From NCBI RefSeq assembly GCF_018614195.1, contig NZ_JAGGOT010000012.1:120601-184600 (forward strand): a DNA stretch of 64,000 nucleotides. The letters are read 5' to 3'. The notes under the pieces were generated by a model, which ran no database searches, was not told the origin of the DNA, and was given only the letters and a program-made list of their open reading frames with translations. Shown here one piece after another: positions 30,438 to 40,416 of the stretch. The number at the start of each line of letters is the position of its first letter. Within the stretch, counting starts at the first letter, position 1. Both the position numbers and the translations under genes were made by a program. Origin of the DNA: Streptomyces sp. ISL-43 (GTDB lineage Bacteria > Actinomycetota > Actinomycetes > Streptomycetales > Streptomycetaceae).

Positions 30438-30731
30438 ATGTACGTGGGGACTCTGTCCTTCGATCTGCTCCTCGGCGACGTTCACTCGCTGAAGGAGAAA
30501 CGCTCCGTCGTCCGGCCCATCGTCGCCGAGCTCCAGCGCAAGTTCTCCGTGAGCGCGGCCGAAGTGGGCGACCAGGACCTGCACCGAAGGGCCCGTATAG
30601 GGGTCGCTCTGGTGAGTGGGGACACGGGGTTCCTCTCGGATGTACTGGACCGCTGCGAGCGGCTGGTCGCGGCACGTCCGGAAGTGGAGCTGCTGTCGGT
30701 GCGCCGACGACTCCACGGTGATGAAGACTGA
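30438..30731 (+). CDS. YlxP/DUF503 family protein
   Basis: 97 residues. MYVGTLSFDLLLGDVHSLKE and KRSVVRPIVAELQRKFSVSA are the DUF503 signature, and the position between infB and rbfA is standard. The protein has a small alpha/beta fold, and homologues have been linked to ribosome assembly. There is no obvious ribosome site just before the ATG. It ends 28 nt before rbfA. Confidence 0.88.
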   Translation: MYVGTLSFDLLLGDVHSLKEKRSVVRPIVAELQRKFSVSAAEVGDQDLHRRARIGVALVSGDTGFLSDVLDRCERLVAARPEVELLSVRRRLHGDED

Positions 30732-30759
30732 ACGCAAGACTTGAGAAGGAGACGGACCA

Positions 30760-31212
30760 GTGGCCGACAATGCGCGGGCGAAGAAGCTGGCGGACCTTAT
30801 CCGGGAGGTGGTGGCCGAGAAGCTGCAGCGTGGTGTCAAGGACCCCCGCCTCGGTACGCACGTGACCATCACGGACAGCAGGGTCACCGGCGATCTGCGG
30901 GAGGCCACGGTCTTCTACACGGTCTACGGCGACGACGAGGCCAGGACCAATGCGGCAGCGGGCCTGGAGAGCGCGAAGGGCGTACTGCGCTCCGCGGTCG
31001 GCCGGGCGGCGCAGACCAAGTTCACGCCGACCCTGACCTTCGTGGCGGACGCCCTCCCGGAGACCGCCAAGGGCATCGAGGAGCTCCTCGACAAGGCGCG
31101 TGCCTCCGACGCGCAGGTGCGGGAGGTGTCCTCCGGCGCTCAGTACGCCGGTGACGCCGACCCGTACAAGAAGCCGGACGAGGACGAGGACGAGGGCGCA
31201 ACCGCCGAATGA
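30760..31212 (+). CDS. rbfA: Ribosome-binding factor A
   Basis: 150 residues, GTG start with GAAGGAGACGG upstream. RbfA binds immature 30S subunits at the 16S 5' helix and helps cold adaptation. Its KH-like core is visible: AKKLADLIREVVAEKLQRGV, DPRLGTHVTITDSRVTGDLR and TPTLTFVADALPETAKGIEE. An acidic tail of about 25 residues (KPDEDEDEG) is typical of actinobacteria. The stop overlaps the truB ATG by 4 nt. Confidence 0.96.
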   Translation: MADNARAKKLADLIREVVAEKLQRGVKDPRLGTHVTITDSRVTGDLREATVFYTVYGDDEARTNAAAGLESAKGVLRSAVGRAAQTKFTPTLTFVADALPETAKGIEELLDKARASDAQVREVSSGAQYAGDADPYKKPDEDEDEGATAE

Positions 31213-32117
31213 GCAGCAACGCAGGGAAGACTCCGGACGGCTTGGTCATCGTCGACAAGCCGTCCGGCTTCACTTCGCACGACGTGGTCGCCAAGATGCG
31301 CGGGATCGCCAAGACCCGCCGCGTCGGCCACGCCGGCACGCTCGACCCGATGGCGACGGGCGTGCTGGTCCTGGGCATCGAGAAGGCCACCAAGCTCCTC
31401 GGCCACCTCGCGCTCACGGAGAAGGAGTACCTCGGCACCATCCGGCTGGGCCAGAACACCCTGACGGACGACGCCGAGGGCGAGATCATCTCCTCGATCG
31501 ACGCCGCCGGGGTCACCCGCGAGGCCGTGGACGAGGGCATCGCGAAGCTGACCGGCGAGATCATGCAGGTCCCGTCCAAGGTGAGCGCCATCAAGATCAA
31601 GGGCGTGCGCTCCTACAAGCGTGCCCGCGACGGCGAGGACTTCGAGATCCCGGCCCGGCCGGTGACCGTCTCGTCGTTCCAGGTGTACGACATGCGCGAG
31701 GCGCAGGCGGAGGACGGCACCAAGGTCGTCGACCTCATCGTCTCCGTCGTCTGCTCCAGCGGTACGTACATCCGCGCACTCGCCCGTGACCTGGGCGCCG
31801 ACCTCGGCGTCGGCGGACACCTCACGGCGCTGCGGCGCACCCGGGTGGGCCCGTACAAGATCGACCGGGCGCGCACGCTCGACCAGCTCCAGGAGGAGCT
31901 GACCGTCATGCCGATCGGTGACGCGGCCGCCGCGGCGTTCCCGCGCTGGGACCTGGACGCCCGGCGGGCGTCCCTGCTGGCGAACGGCGTGCGCATCGAG
32001 ATGCCGCAGGAGTACGAGGCCGGCAAGGCGATCGCGGTCTACGGACCGGACGGGCAGCTGCTCGGGCTCGTGGAGAGCAAGGGCGGCAAGGCGAAGTCGC
32101 TGGCGGTCTTCGTCTGA
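31209..32117 (+). CDS. truB: tRNA pseudouridine(55) synthase
   Basis: 302 residues. It makes pseudouridine-55 in the T-loop of elongator tRNAs. DGLVIVDKPSGFTSHDVVAK is the N-terminal signature, and RRVGHAGTLDPMATGVLVLG contains the catalytic Asp (GTLDP). RDLGADLGVGGHLTALRRTR and the C-terminal PUA-like domain (LDARRASLLANGVRIEMPQE) complete it. It is coupled to rbfA by ATGA overlap and closes the translation cluster. Confidence 0.97.
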   Translation: MSSNAGKTPDGLVIVDKPSGFTSHDVVAKMRGIAKTRRVGHAGTLDPMATGVLVLGIEKATKLLGHLALTEKEYLGTIRLGQNTLTDDAEGEIISSIDAAGVTREAVDEGIAKLTGEIMQVPSKVSAIKIKGVRSYKRARDGEDFEIPARPVTVSSFQVYDMREAQAEDGTKVVDLIVSVVCSSGTYIRALARDLGADLGVGGHLTALRRTRVGPYKIDRARTLDQLQEELTVMPIGDAAAAAFPRWDLDARRASLLANGVRIEMPQEYEAGKAIAVYGPDGQLLGLVESKGGKAKSLAVFV

Positions 32118-32160
32118 ACCGGCTCCGGCCGGCGCGATCCGGCCGGGTGCACTGCCTCGA

Positions 32161-32224
32161 CGAAGGCCCGAAGGCCTTCGACGTGGAGCGGTGAGCGCAC
32201 ATGGACTGCCGCTCACCGCTCCAC
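32161..32224 (+). terminator. Hairpin pair after truB
   Basis: CGAAGGCC-CGAA-GGCCTTCG (32161-32180) is followed by a perfect 15-bp stem at 32183-32224 (GTGGAGCGGTGAGCG and complement, 12-nt loop). These should end the rbfA-truB transcript. The rest of the 280-bp gap holds another inverted repeat (ATTCAC...GTGAAT with inner CCGAGC...GCTCGG, 32265-32297) that may be part of the next gene's promoter. Confidence 0.8.
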
Positions 32225-32399
32225 GACCCCCCTCGGGTAGGTCTCTATCCACCCGGACCCCGATATTCACCCGTCCGAGCAGGCGCTCGGAGTGAATGGA
32301 GGGAGTGCAAGGGGGCGCTTTCGCCTCGCGTGCTTTTCCCGCTGATCTTCATCTGCCTACCGTCGTGGATACGGCGCGCGCGGGGCGGGGAGTGGTGCG

Positions 32400-35300
32400 G
32401 TGACGGCGGAACTGGTCAGGATCTGCGATCTAGCCGGTCGCCCGCGGGGCACCGGCTTCGTCGCCGACGACCGCGGGACGGTGGTGACCGGCCACGAGAC
32501 CGTGGACGGCATGGCCCGGATGGTCCTGCACGGCCCGGGCCCCGGGGAGCGGACGTGCCCGGTGGGCGCCTCGGACGTGACGGCCCTGCCCGAGCTCGGG
32601 CTGGCGCTCGTACGCAGTGACGGGCTCGGGGTGCGGCCGCTGCCGATCGCGCTGCGGGAGGAGGTCGCTCCCGGGACGTACGTACGGGTCGCCGCGCGGG
32701 GCTGGCGGCAGGCGCGGGTACTGGGCGGGGCGAATGTCACCTACCCGGCGACGGACCGCTCCCACGTGCTGCCGGCGGCGCTGGAACTGGCGATCGGGAC
32801 CGACGGGCGCGACGCGCTGACGCGGGGCGGGGAGGTCCGCGGGGGCCCGGTGCTGGACTCCGGCACCGGAGCGGTGCTCGCGGTACTGGGCACCGCTCTG
32901 CGCGCGGACCACCGCTCCGGAGGCTTCGCGGTGCCCCTCTCGGCAGCGGCCGCCGCCGACCCCGGCGGGCCCCTCGCCGCGCTGCTGCGGACCAATGCCG
33001 CCACCGTGCCCGGCCACGGCGGCGACCTGAACCTCGCCGGAGCCCTCCAGCTCACCGGAACCACCCTCGGCGGGGCCTTCGCCGCACTGGGGCCGGAACT
33101 CGTGGACCGCCCCGCGATCGCGGCCGAGCTGGACGCCTTCACCGCCGCGGACCGCCCGGTCCTCGCCCTCGTGGGCCTGCCCGGCACCGGCCGCACCACG
33201 GCCCTCGCGGCCCTGGCCGTACGCCGCGCCCACGGCCCGATCCCCGCCCCGACCCTCTGGCTCCGGGGCGCCGACCTGTGGGCCCAGGACACCTCGCTGG
33301 CCGACGCGGTGACCCGTGCGCTGGCCGGGGCGTCGCGCATCCTGGCGGCTCCGGGGCCCGCGACGACGGCCTCGGCCGCCGCCTCGCTGGTGGCCCGCGC
33401 CGGCCGGCCCCTGCTCGTGGTCCTGGACGCGCCGGAGGAGATGCCGCCCGGGCTCGCGCACGCCCTCGGCCCGTGGACCGACGCCACCGCCGCCTGGCTG
33501 CGCGCCACCGGGACCCGGCTGGTGATCGCCGCCCGGCCCGAACACTGGGAGCCGGCCGGGAGGTTGTACCCGCCCGGGCTGCTCCACACCCCGGCCCGGC
33601 CGGCCCGGCGGCTGCCGCCCGCGCTCCCGATCGGGGATTTCACCCCGGACGAGGCGGAACCGGCCCGGACCCGCCTGGGGATCCCGGCCGACGCGGTCGG
33701 GGAAGCCGACGCCCGGCACCCGCTCACGCTGCGACTGCTCGCGCAAGTGCGCGCGGCCGGGGTCACCGCCGGGCGCCCGAGCCGTGACGAGGTCTTCGAC
33801 GCGCACCTGGACCTGCTGTGCCTGCGGGTGGCCGTCCGCGTGTGCGCCGCGGTCCCGCAGCCCCGTAGACCCGCGGAGCAGCCCGCGGACCAGGCTGTCG
33901 GCCTCGGCGGCCTCGGCGGGTCCGGCGGGTCCGGCGGGGACGCGGACGCGGGGACGGGCGTCGACGCCGCACCGGGTCCGGGCCCCGGTGCGGGCGGCGC
34001 CGGGGCCGGACCGGCGGACCCGGGCGGGATGCACGGCCCCGGGGTGGCGCGGCTGGCCGCGCGGGTGGCCGGGCGGGCGCACGAGGCCGCGCGGCGATGT
34101 CTGGGCCCCGGGCAGGGGCAGCTGGACCGGGCCTCCTTCGAGGAGCTGTTCCCCTGGCGCACCGGCTGGGCCTCCGCCGCGCTCGCCGAGGGGCTGCTGG
34201 TGCCCGCCGGCGACGGCTACCGCTTCGCGCACGAGGAACTCTCCGACTGGTTCCAGGCCGCACACCTGGACCTCCCCGCCGCCCTCGACGCCCTGGGCCG
34301 CGGCGTCCCCCGCCACCGCATCGGGCCGGTGCTGGAGGCCCTGCTGCGGCTGCCCCCGGGCGAGAGCGGCACGGCGCTGACGCGGCTCCTGGCGGTGCTC
34401 GGCGCGGCCACCGACCCCGAGACCCTCTGGTGGGCCGGCCGGCTCCTGCGCGAGACCCTGCTCCGCGCCCCCGACGCCACCCCCCACCTCCCCCTCCTGC
34501 ACGCCCTCGCCGCACACGTGGCGGACAGCGTCCGGGCGGAGCCGCCCGACGGCCCGGTCGCGGAGCAGCTGGCCGCCACGGAGGCGGCCGCGCATCCGCT
34601 CGCGCATCCGCTCGCGCATCCGCTCGCCGGGGAATTCGGAGGATGGTTCTGGAACCGGCTGCGGCTGGCCGAGGAGGATCGCTTCGATCTGCTGCGACGG
34701 CTCGTCCCCTGCGACCACCGCTACCTCGACGCCGCCGCCCGGCGGCTCGTCCGGGCACCGCGCCTCGTGCAGCCGCTGCTCTGCGCCTGGTTCCGCGACG
34801 AGCGGCGGCTGCTCGGACGGCCCGGGGCCACCGTCGCCACCGCCGCGCAGGCGCTGCTGCACACCCACCGGCGGCTCGCCGTCGACGACCTCGCCGAGGC
34901 GCTCGTCACCGCCGCGCACCCCCGGGCCGACGAACTGCTCGCCGTACTCGCCGAGGACGAGCCCTCCGCGCTCTGCCGGGCCGTGGACCGCTGGGCCCAC
35001 GACCCGCGGCCCGGCCGCCGGGTCGCGGCCGCCGCCCACGGGCCGGCCACCGCCGCGCACGTGCGGACCCCCGCCGACCGCGAGCTGCTGCGCTACGCCG
35101 CGCAGGCCCTGCTCGCCCGCCCCGACGACGCCCCCCTGCACGGCAGCGCGCTGGGGATCCTGCTCCGCGACCCCCAGGTCCGGGCCCGCTACCTGCCCGA
35201 CGCCCTCGCCTGCTTCCGCGACCCCGGGTGCGGGACGCGGCTGCCCGCCTCCGCGCTGGTCGCGGCCCTGCCCGTGCTGCCCGACCCGGACGCGGTGTTC

Positions 35301-35963
35301 GCCGCCCTGCGGGACCGGGCCGACGGGGAGGTGGTGCGTGCGCTGGCCGCGCTGACGACGCCGGGTCTGGCGCGGCGCGCGGGCGACCTCGTACGGGAGC
35401 ACCTCGCGCGCCACCCGCAGGACGCCGCGCACGCCGCCGAGTTCGTGGATCGCAGGCTCGAACAGGGGCTGGCCGCCGCCCCCGTGCTCCGCCCGTTCGT
35501 ACTGGACCTGCTGCGCTGCGGCCCGCCGCGGGTACGGGCCGCGCTGGCATCCGTACTGGCCGCGCCGGGCACGGAGCCCTCGTACACGCTCCGAGGCGAG
35601 CTGGCCGACGTACTGCTGGGCGAGGAGCCCGACCCGGAGGTGCTCGACGCGTTCCTCGGCGCGCTGGCGGCGGGGGCCGGCGCGCGCGCCGAGGACCGTA
35701 CGCGGCAGATGTTGCTGCGCGCCGGCCGCCGGCTGCTGCGGGTACCGGGCGGACCGGCGGTCTTCGAGCGCCGCACGGTCGAGCTGGCCCGGGCCGAGCC
35801 GGCCTTCGGAGCGGTCGTGGTCCGCTGGCTGGAGGGGGCCCCGGACGAGGCATCGGCGCTGTTGGGGCCGAGTGCGCGCCGGACCGTGGAGACCCTCGTT
35901 CACAGCGCGTCCCGCCCGGCCGACGCCGATGATGGGCACCGGCCACCGGCATGGCAGTCTTAG
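32400..35963 (+). CDS. Degenerate trypsin-like domain + P-loop NTPase + helical-repeat protein
   Basis: 1187 residues, GTG start behind GGGGAG. Residues 1-190 look like a trypsin-like fold. GTGFVADDRGTVVTGHETV aligns with the GxGFLxxxxLVLTxAHVV strand-loop, but the His is one place out of register. RGGPVLDSGTGAVLAVLG replaces the GxSGSPV serine by Gly, so the protease is probably dead. A P-loop domain follows: GLPGTGRTTALA near 258-269, with Arg in place of the Walker Lys, and LLVVLDAPEE near 337 as Walker B. A Gly/Ala linker (about 500-545) precedes 600 residues of HEAT-like helices. Three 12-bp repeats encode HPLAHPLAHPLA. No membrane span or signal is seen. The architecture resembles STAND-type sensor proteins used in bacterial conflict systems; that link is inference. 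Confidence 0.7.
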   Translation: MTAELVRICDLAGRPRGTGFVADDRGTVVTGHETVDGMARMVLHGPGPGERTCPVGASDVTALPELGLALVRSDGLGVRPLPIALREEVAPGTYVRVAARGWRQARVLGGANVTYPATDRSHVLPAALELAIGTDGRDALTRGGEVRGGPVLDSGTGAVLAVLGTALRADHRSGGFAVPLSAAAAADPGGPLAALLRTNAATVPGHGGDLNLAGALQLTGTTLGGAFAALGPELVDRPAIAAELDAFTAADRPVLALVGLPGTGRTTALAALAVRRAHGPIPAPTLWLRGADLWAQDTSLADAVTRALAGASRILAAPGPATTASAAASLVARAGRPLLVVLDAPEEMPPGLAHALGPWTDATAAWLRATGTRLVIAARPEHWEPAGRLYPPGLLHTPARPARRLPPALPIGDFTPDEAEPARTRLGIPADAVGEADARHPLTLRLLAQVRAAGVTAGRPSRDEVFDAHLDLLCLRVAVRVCAAVPQPRRPAEQPADQAVGLGGLGGSGGSGGDADAGTGVDAAPGPGPGAGGAGAGPADPGGMHGPGVARLAARVAGRAHEAARRCLGPGQGQLDRASFEELFPWRTGWASAALAEGLLVPAGDGYRFAHEELSDWFQAAHLDLPAALDALGRGVPRHRIGPVLEALLRLPPGESGTALTRLLAVLGAATDPETLWWAGRLLRETLLRAPDATPHLPLLHALAAHVADSVRAEPPDGPVAEQLAATEAAAHPLAHPLAHPLAGEFGGWFWNRLRLAEEDRFDLLRRLVPCDHRYLDAAARRLVRAPRLVQPLLCAWFRDERRLLGRPGATVATAAQALLHTHRRLAVDDLAEALVTAAHPRADELLAVLAEDEPSALCRAVDRWAHDPRPGRRVAAAAHGPATAAHVRTPADRELLRYAAQALLARPDDAPLHGSALGILLRDPQVRARYLPDALACFRDPGCGTRLPASALVAALPVLPDPDAVFAALRDRADGEVVRALAALTTPGLARRAGDLVREHLARHPQDAAHAAEFVDRRLEQGLAAAPVLRPFVLDLLRCGPPRVRAALASVLAAPGTEPSYTLRGELADVLLGEEPDPEVLDAFLGALAAGAGARAEDRTRQMLLRAGRRLLRVPGGPAVFERRTVELARAEPAFGAVVVRWLEGAPDEASALLGPSARRTVETLVHSASRPADADDGHRPPAWQS

Positions 35964-36021
35964 ACCTGCAATCGGCAATCAGTACAGGGCCTACACGGTT
36001 CGGGCGAGGAGAGCGGTCACA

Positions 36022-36990
36022 GTGCAGCGCTGGCGTGGCTTGGAGGACATCCCCCAGGACTGGGGACGCAGCGTCGTCACCATCGGCTCCTACGACGGCG
36101 TCCACCGGGGCCATCAGCTGATCATCGGGCGGGCCGTGGCCAAGGCGCGCGAGCTCGGCGTCCCCTCGGTCGTCGTCACCTTCAGCCCGCACCCGAGCGA
36201 GGTCGTCCGCCCCGGCAGCCACCCGCCGATCCTGGCCCCGTACGACCGGCGCGCCGAGCTGATGGCCGGACTGGGCGTCGACGCGCTGCTGATCCTGCCC
36301 TTCACGGCGGAGTTCTCGCAGCTGTCCCCGGCCGACTTCATCGTCAAGGTGCTCGCCGACAAGCTGCACGCGTGCGCGGTCATCGAGGGGCCGAACTTCC
36401 GCTTCGGCCACAAGGCCGCCGGCAACGTCGACTTCCTGCGAGAGCTGGGTGCCACCTACGACTACGAGGTCGAGGTCGTCGACCTGGTGGAGCGCGGCGA
36501 GGCGGGCGGCGGAGTGCCGTTCTCCTCGACGCTCGCGCGGGCGCTCGTGGCGCAGGGCGACATGGACGGCGCGGCCGAGATCCTGGGACGGCCGCACCGG
36601 GTCGAGGGCGTCGTGGTGCGCGGTGCGCAGCGCGGGCGCGAGCTCGGCTACCCGACGGCGAACGTCGAGACGCAGCCGCACACCGCGATCCCGGCGGACG
36701 GGGTGTACGCGGGCTGGCTGACGGCGGACGGCGAGCGGATGCCGGCGGCGATCTCGGTGGGGACGAACCTGCAGTTCGACGCGACCGAGCGGACCGTGGA
36801 GGCGTACGCGATCGACCGCGTCGGGCTGGACCTGTACGGCATGCACGTGACCGTCGACTTCCTCGCGTACGTGCGGGGGATGGCGAAGTTCGAGTCGCTC
36901 GACGGGCTGTTGGAGGCGATCGCGGACGACGTGAAGCGGGCGCGGGTGCTGACGGAGTCGTATGACGCGGAGGCGCGCGAAGCGCACTAG
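36022..36990 (+). CDS. ribF: Bifunctional riboflavin kinase / FAD synthetase
   Basis: 322 residues from the GTG at 36022. It makes FMN from riboflavin and then FAD. The N-terminal nucleotidyltransferase has VTIGSYDGVHRGHQLIIGRA (HxGH-type motif), VVVTFSPHPSEV and IEGPNFRFGHKAAGNVDFL. The C-terminal kinase has GRELGYPTANVETQPHTAIP and DGVYAGWLTADGERMPAAIS, with the conserved PTAN motif. It lies 58 nt after the large P-loop gene and is closed by a very strong hairpin. Confidence 0.96.
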   Translation: MQRWRGLEDIPQDWGRSVVTIGSYDGVHRGHQLIIGRAVAKARELGVPSVVVTFSPHPSEVVRPGSHPPILAPYDRRAELMAGLGVDALLILPFTAEFSQLSPADFIVKVLADKLHACAVIEGPNFRFGHKAAGNVDFLRELGATYDYEVEVVDLVERGEAGGGVPFSSTLARALVAQGDMDGAAEILGRPHRVEGVVVRGAQRGRELGYPTANVETQPHTAIPADGVYAGWLTADGERMPAAISVGTNLQFDATERTVEAYAIDRVGLDLYGMHVTVDFLAYVRGMAKFESLDGLLEAIADDVKRARVLTESYDAEAREAH

Positions 36991-37023
36991 TACGGGCACC
37001 GGCGTGCTGGGCACGCCGGACGG

Positions 37024-37070
37024 GCGAGGGCCCGTACCGGTCTGGAATGCAGACCGGTACGGGCCCTCGC
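37024..37070. terminator. 21-bp perfect hairpin after ribF
   Basis: GCGAGGGCCCGTACCGGTCT begins a perfect 21-bp stem with a 5-nt loop (GAATG), between convergent ribF and the EspI-like gene. It should work both ways. Confidence 0.92.
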
Positions 37071-37086
37071 GCGTTCTTCGGCTGCG

Positions 37087-40000
37087 TCAGCCCAGGCGCG
37101 GGTCGCGCGGGGGCTGGCCCGGCTGCTGCTGCGGCGGCTGGGACTGGGACTGGGACTGGGGCTGGGACTGGGGCTGCGGTTGCTGCTGCCAGGGCTGGCC
37201 GGGCGTGGGGTAGGGCTGCTGGGGCTGGTTGTACGGCTGCTGGGGCTGCTGGGGCTGTGGCGGCTGGTTGTACGGCTGGCCGGGCTGGGGGTGCTGCTGC
37301 GGCGGCTGCTGGCCCCAGTGGTTCTGCGCCGCCTGCTGCTGCGCGCGCGGGAAGTCCTCGGCGACCAGGGCGGAGAGGTTGAAGTACGCCTCGCGCGTCT
37401 TGGGCTTCATGAGGTCGAGGTCGACCTCGGCGCCGGCCGCGAGGTGGTCGTCGAACGGCACCACGACGACCCCGCGGCAGCGGGTCTCGAAGTGCCGCAC
37501 GATGTCCTCGACCTTGATCATCTTGGCGGTCTCGCGGACCCCGGAGATCACGGTGAGGGAGCGCGAGACGAGATCGGCGTACCCGTGCGCGGAGAGCCAG
37601 TCCAGGGTGGTGCTGGCGCTGCTCGCGCCGTCGACGGACGGCGTGGAGATGATGATCAGCTGATCGGCCAGGTCCAGGACGCCGCGCATCGCGGAGTAGA
37701 GGAGGCCGGTGCCCGAGTCCGTGAGGATGATCGGGTACTGGCGGCCGACCGTCTCGATGACGCGGCGGTAGTCCTCGTCGTTGAAGGTCGTCGAGACGGC
37801 CGGGTCGACGTCGTTGGCGATGATCTCCAGCCCGGAGGGGGCCTGGGAGGTGAACCGCCGGATGTCCATGTACGAGTTCAGGTACGGGATCGCCTGGACC
37901 AGGTCCCGGATCGTGGCCCCGGTCTCGCGGCGCACGCGGCGGCCGAGGGTGCCGGCGTCGGGGTTCGCGTCGATGGCCAGGATCTTGTCCTGGCGCTCGG
38001 TGGCGAGGGTGGCGCCCAGAGCGGTGGTGGTCGTGGTCTTGCCGACGCCGCCCTTGAGGCTGATGACGGCGATGCGGTAGCAGGACATGACCGGCGTGCG
38101 GATCAGCTCCAGCTTGCGGCGCCGCTCCGCTTCGGCCGCCTTGCCGCCGAAGCGGAAGAGGCTGCCGCCGGGGGCGTTGCTGCCGCTCTTGGCCTTCTGC
38201 TTGCCGCGCAGCAGGCGGTCGGACGACAGCTCGACGGCGGCGGTGTAACCGAGCGGGGCGCCGCCGGCGGGCTGGGCGGCGGCATAGCGGGGGTCTTGCC
38301 CCGGCTGGGGGCCCTGGGGGCCCTGGCCGGGCTGCGGGCCTTGCTGCCACTGGCCGGCGGCGCGGGGGTCGGTGTACGGGGCGTTCGGCGCCTGCGGGGC
38401 CTGCGGCGGCTGGGACTGGGCGTACTGCTGCGTGGGCGGCGGGAATCCGTATCCGGCGGGCTGCGGCTGCGGCTGCGCCTGCTGCGGTGCGGGCAAGGGG
38501 ATCTCGTAACCGGCCTGCGGCGCGGCGGCCGCGGCGGGCGGGAGCTCCCAACCGGCCTGCGGCGGGGTGGATGAGGCGAACTCCGGCGGCAAAGGCGGGA
38601 GTTCGGCGGAGGGCGGCACGTCCTCGGGCTCCGAGACAGCCCCGGCGGGGGAGTCCTGGAGCGGGTGTTCCGCCAGGGCTGCCGGAACGACCGTCCCATG
38701 GGCGGGAGTCGGCGTCCGCACGGGTACGGGTACGGGCGCGATCGCCGGGGCCGGCTCCGCGGGTGCGTCAGCGTCGGCCCGAGGGGCCTCCGGGGCCCAA
38801 GGCGCGGGCACGGCATCGGCCGGGGCCGAGCTCCTGTCCGCGGCCCCTTCGGGAGACACGCTCCCCGGCTCCGCACTCGCGTAGGACACGGCCGAGGCCG
38901 CCGGCGCGGCCGGGCTCGAGTACACCGAGGGCGCGCGGCCCCCGTCGGCCGGAGCGGCGTACGGGTCGGCCGTCGGGGTCGGGGCGGCCGGGTACGCCGA
39001 GGGCGTCACGTCGGCCGGGGTCGTGAAGGGCGCGCGGCCCCCGTCGGCCGGAGCGGCGTACGGGTCGGCCGTCGAGGCCGGTGCCGTGTGGCCTGCGGAG
39101 GGGTACGCCGAGGGCGCCACGTCGGCCGGGGCCGACTGCGCGGCCTGGAACGGGGAGGGCGAGGGGGCCGCGTCGGCCGGGGCCGATGGTGCGGCCGGGC
39201 TGGGGAGCGGCGGGGGCGTCGCGTCGGAGGGTGCCGTGTAGGGGTCGGCCGACGGGGTCGGTGCGGCGGGGTACGCCGGGGGTGCCGACTGCGGGGCCGG
39301 GATCGAGAACGCCGAGGGGCTCGTGCCGGCCGGAGCTGAGTACGGGTCAGTCGACGGGGCTGGTGCCGTGGGGCCTGCGGCGGGGTATGCGGGGGGCGTT
39401 GCGTCCGACGGTGCGGCCGGGGTCGGAAGCGGCGGGGGCGTTGCGTCGGCGGGGGCCGATGGTGCGGCCGGGATCGAGAACGCCGAGGGGTCCGCGCTGG
39501 CCCGGGCCCTGTACGGGTCGGCCGACGGGGCTGGTGCCGTGGGGCCTGCGGCGGGGTATGCGGGGGGCGTTGCGTCCGACGGTGCGGCCGGGGTCGGAAG
39601 CGGCGGGGGCGTTGCGTCGGCGGGGGCCGATGGTGCGGCCGGGATCGAGAACGCCGAGGGGTCCGCGCTGGCCCGGGCCCTGTACGGGTCGGCCGACGGG
39701 GTCGGTGCCACCGGGCCTGCGGCCTGGTAGGCCGAGGGGGTTGCGTCGGTGGTGGCCGACGGTGCGGCCGGGTGCGGGAAGGGCGAGGGCGCCGCGTCCG
39801 CCGGGGCCGACGGTGCGGCCGGGATGGAGAACGCCGCGGGGCTCGTGCCGGCCGGTTCCGACGACGGGGTCGCCGAGGGCGTTGCGTCCGACGGTGCGGC
39901 AGGGATCGGAAGCGGCGGGGGCGTCACGTCGGCCGGGGCCGACGGTGCGGCCGGGATGGAGAACGCCGAAGGGCTCGTGCCGGCCGGGGCCGACCGCGCG

Positions 40001-40416
40001 GCCGGGATCGAGAACGCCGCCGGGTCCGTGCCGGCCGGGCTCGCGTACCCGGTCAGGCCAGGGAGCGGCGAAGGCGCTGCCGGGGCCGGGGTTGCGTACG
40101 GGGCCGGCGGCGACGGGTACGCCGGCGGGGCGGAGTCCTCCGCGTCGGTCGGAGCCGCCGCGTGCGGAGCGTCGGTCGCGGGGCGCAGGGCCGGCGGGGT
40201 GGTCGGCGCGGGCTCCGCCGGGCGGTGGGGCTCGAAGCCGCTGCCCTCGGGCAGGCCGGGGACCGGCGCGGTGGCCGGGGTCGCGCCCTGCGTGTACCAG
40301 GCCGGCGGGGTGTAGTCGATGGTGAACTCGCCCGTCAGCTCGGGCTCCGCGTCGGACTGATCGTCCGTCGGGACGTCCCACGTCCCGCCGCGCCTCTCGT
40401 TCCGATCGCCGCTCAC
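37087..40416 (-). CDS. ESX-associated MinD-like ATPase (EspI-like) with long disordered N-terminus
   Basis: 1109 residues; the GTG at 40416 has AGGAGGATCA directly upstream, better than an in-frame start at 40461. Residues about 1-720 are Ala/Pro/Ser/Asp-rich low complexity built of repeats of the [20 protein letters not shown] type, two of which (57 residues) are identical. Residues about 730-1030 form a ParA/MinD-type ATPase with [18 protein letters not shown] (deviant Walker A), [20 protein letters not shown] and [20 protein letters not shown]. The C-terminal 80 residues are Gln/Pro-rich. Mycobacterial ESX loci encode a comparable disordered-plus-ATPase protein (EspI) thought to tune secretion to ATP. 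Here it ends the leftward block of the ESX locus. Confidence 0.85.
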   Translation of the reverse strand: MSGDRNERRGGTWDVPTDDQSDAEPELTGEFTIDYTPPAWYTQGATPATAPVPGLPEGSGFEPHRPAEPAPTTPPALRPATDAPHAAAPTDAEDSAPPAYPSPPAPYATPAPAAPSPLPGLTGYASPAGTDPAAFSIPAARSAPAGTSPSAFSIPAAPSAPADVTPPPLPIPAAPSDATPSATPSSEPAGTSPAAFSIPAAPSAPADAAPSPFPHPAAPSATTDATPSAYQAAGPVAPTPSADPYRARASADPSAFSIPAAPSAPADATPPPLPTPAAPSDATPPAYPAAGPTAPAPSADPYRARASADPSAFSIPAAPSAPADATPPPLPTPAAPSDATPPAYPAAGPTAPAPSTDPYSAPAGTSPSAFSIPAPQSAPPAYPAAPTPSADPYTAPSDATPPPLPSPAAPSAPADAAPSPSPFQAAQSAPADVAPSAYPSAGHTAPASTADPYAAPADGGRAPFTTPADVTPSAYPAAPTPTADPYAAPADGGRAPSVYSSPAAPAASAVSYASAEPGSVSPEGAADRSSAPADAVPAPWAPEAPRADADAPAEPAPAIAPVPVPVRTPTPAHGTVVPAALAEHPLQDSPAGAVSEPEDVPPSAELPPLPPEFASSTPPQAGWELPPAAAAAPQAGYEIPLPAPQQAQPQPQPAGYGFPPPTQQYAQSQPPQAPQAPNAPYTDPRAAGQWQQGPQPGQGPQGPQPGQDPRYAAAQPAGGAPLGYTAAVELSSDRLLRGKQKAKSGSNAPGGSLFRFGGKAAEAERRRKLELIRTPVMSCYRIAVISLKGGVGKTTTTTALGATLATERQDKILAIDANPDAGTLGRRVRRETGATIRDLVQAIPYLNSYMDIRRFTSQAPSGLEIIANDVDPAVSTTFNDEDYRRVIETVGRQYPIILTDSGTGLLYSAMRGVLDLADQLIIISTPSVDGASSASTTLDWLSAHGYADLVSRSLTVISGVRETAKMIKVEDIVRHFETRCRGVVVVPFDDHLAAGAEVDLDLMKPKTREAYFNLSALVAEDFPRAQQQAAQNHWGQQPPQQHPQPGQPYNQPPQPQQPQQPYNQPQQPYPTPGQPWQQQPQPQSQPQSQSQSQPPQQQPGQPPRDPRLG
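39361..39702 (-). repeat. 171-bp exact tandem duplication inside the EspI-like gene
   Basis: 39361-39531 and 39532-39702 are identical in the bases I compared (57 codons each), and partial copies flank them. The frame is kept, so the linker length can change without breaking the gene. Exact identity points to a recent event. Confidence 0.88.

Noticed and set aside
32400..32970. Active trypsin-like protease
   Set aside because: The nucleophile position reads RGGPV instead of SGSP and the His is out of register, so activity is not supported.
32430..35978. Long minus-strand frame antisense to the P-loop giant
   Set aside because: Gly/Arg-rich translation without a domain, no ribosome site. The plus-strand frame has recognisable motifs and the correct codon-position GC bias.
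38900..40100. Array of repeats between 39 and 40 kb as a possible CRISPR or intergenic satellite
   Set aside because: The repeats stay in one minus-strand frame and encode the disordered arm of the EspI-like protein.
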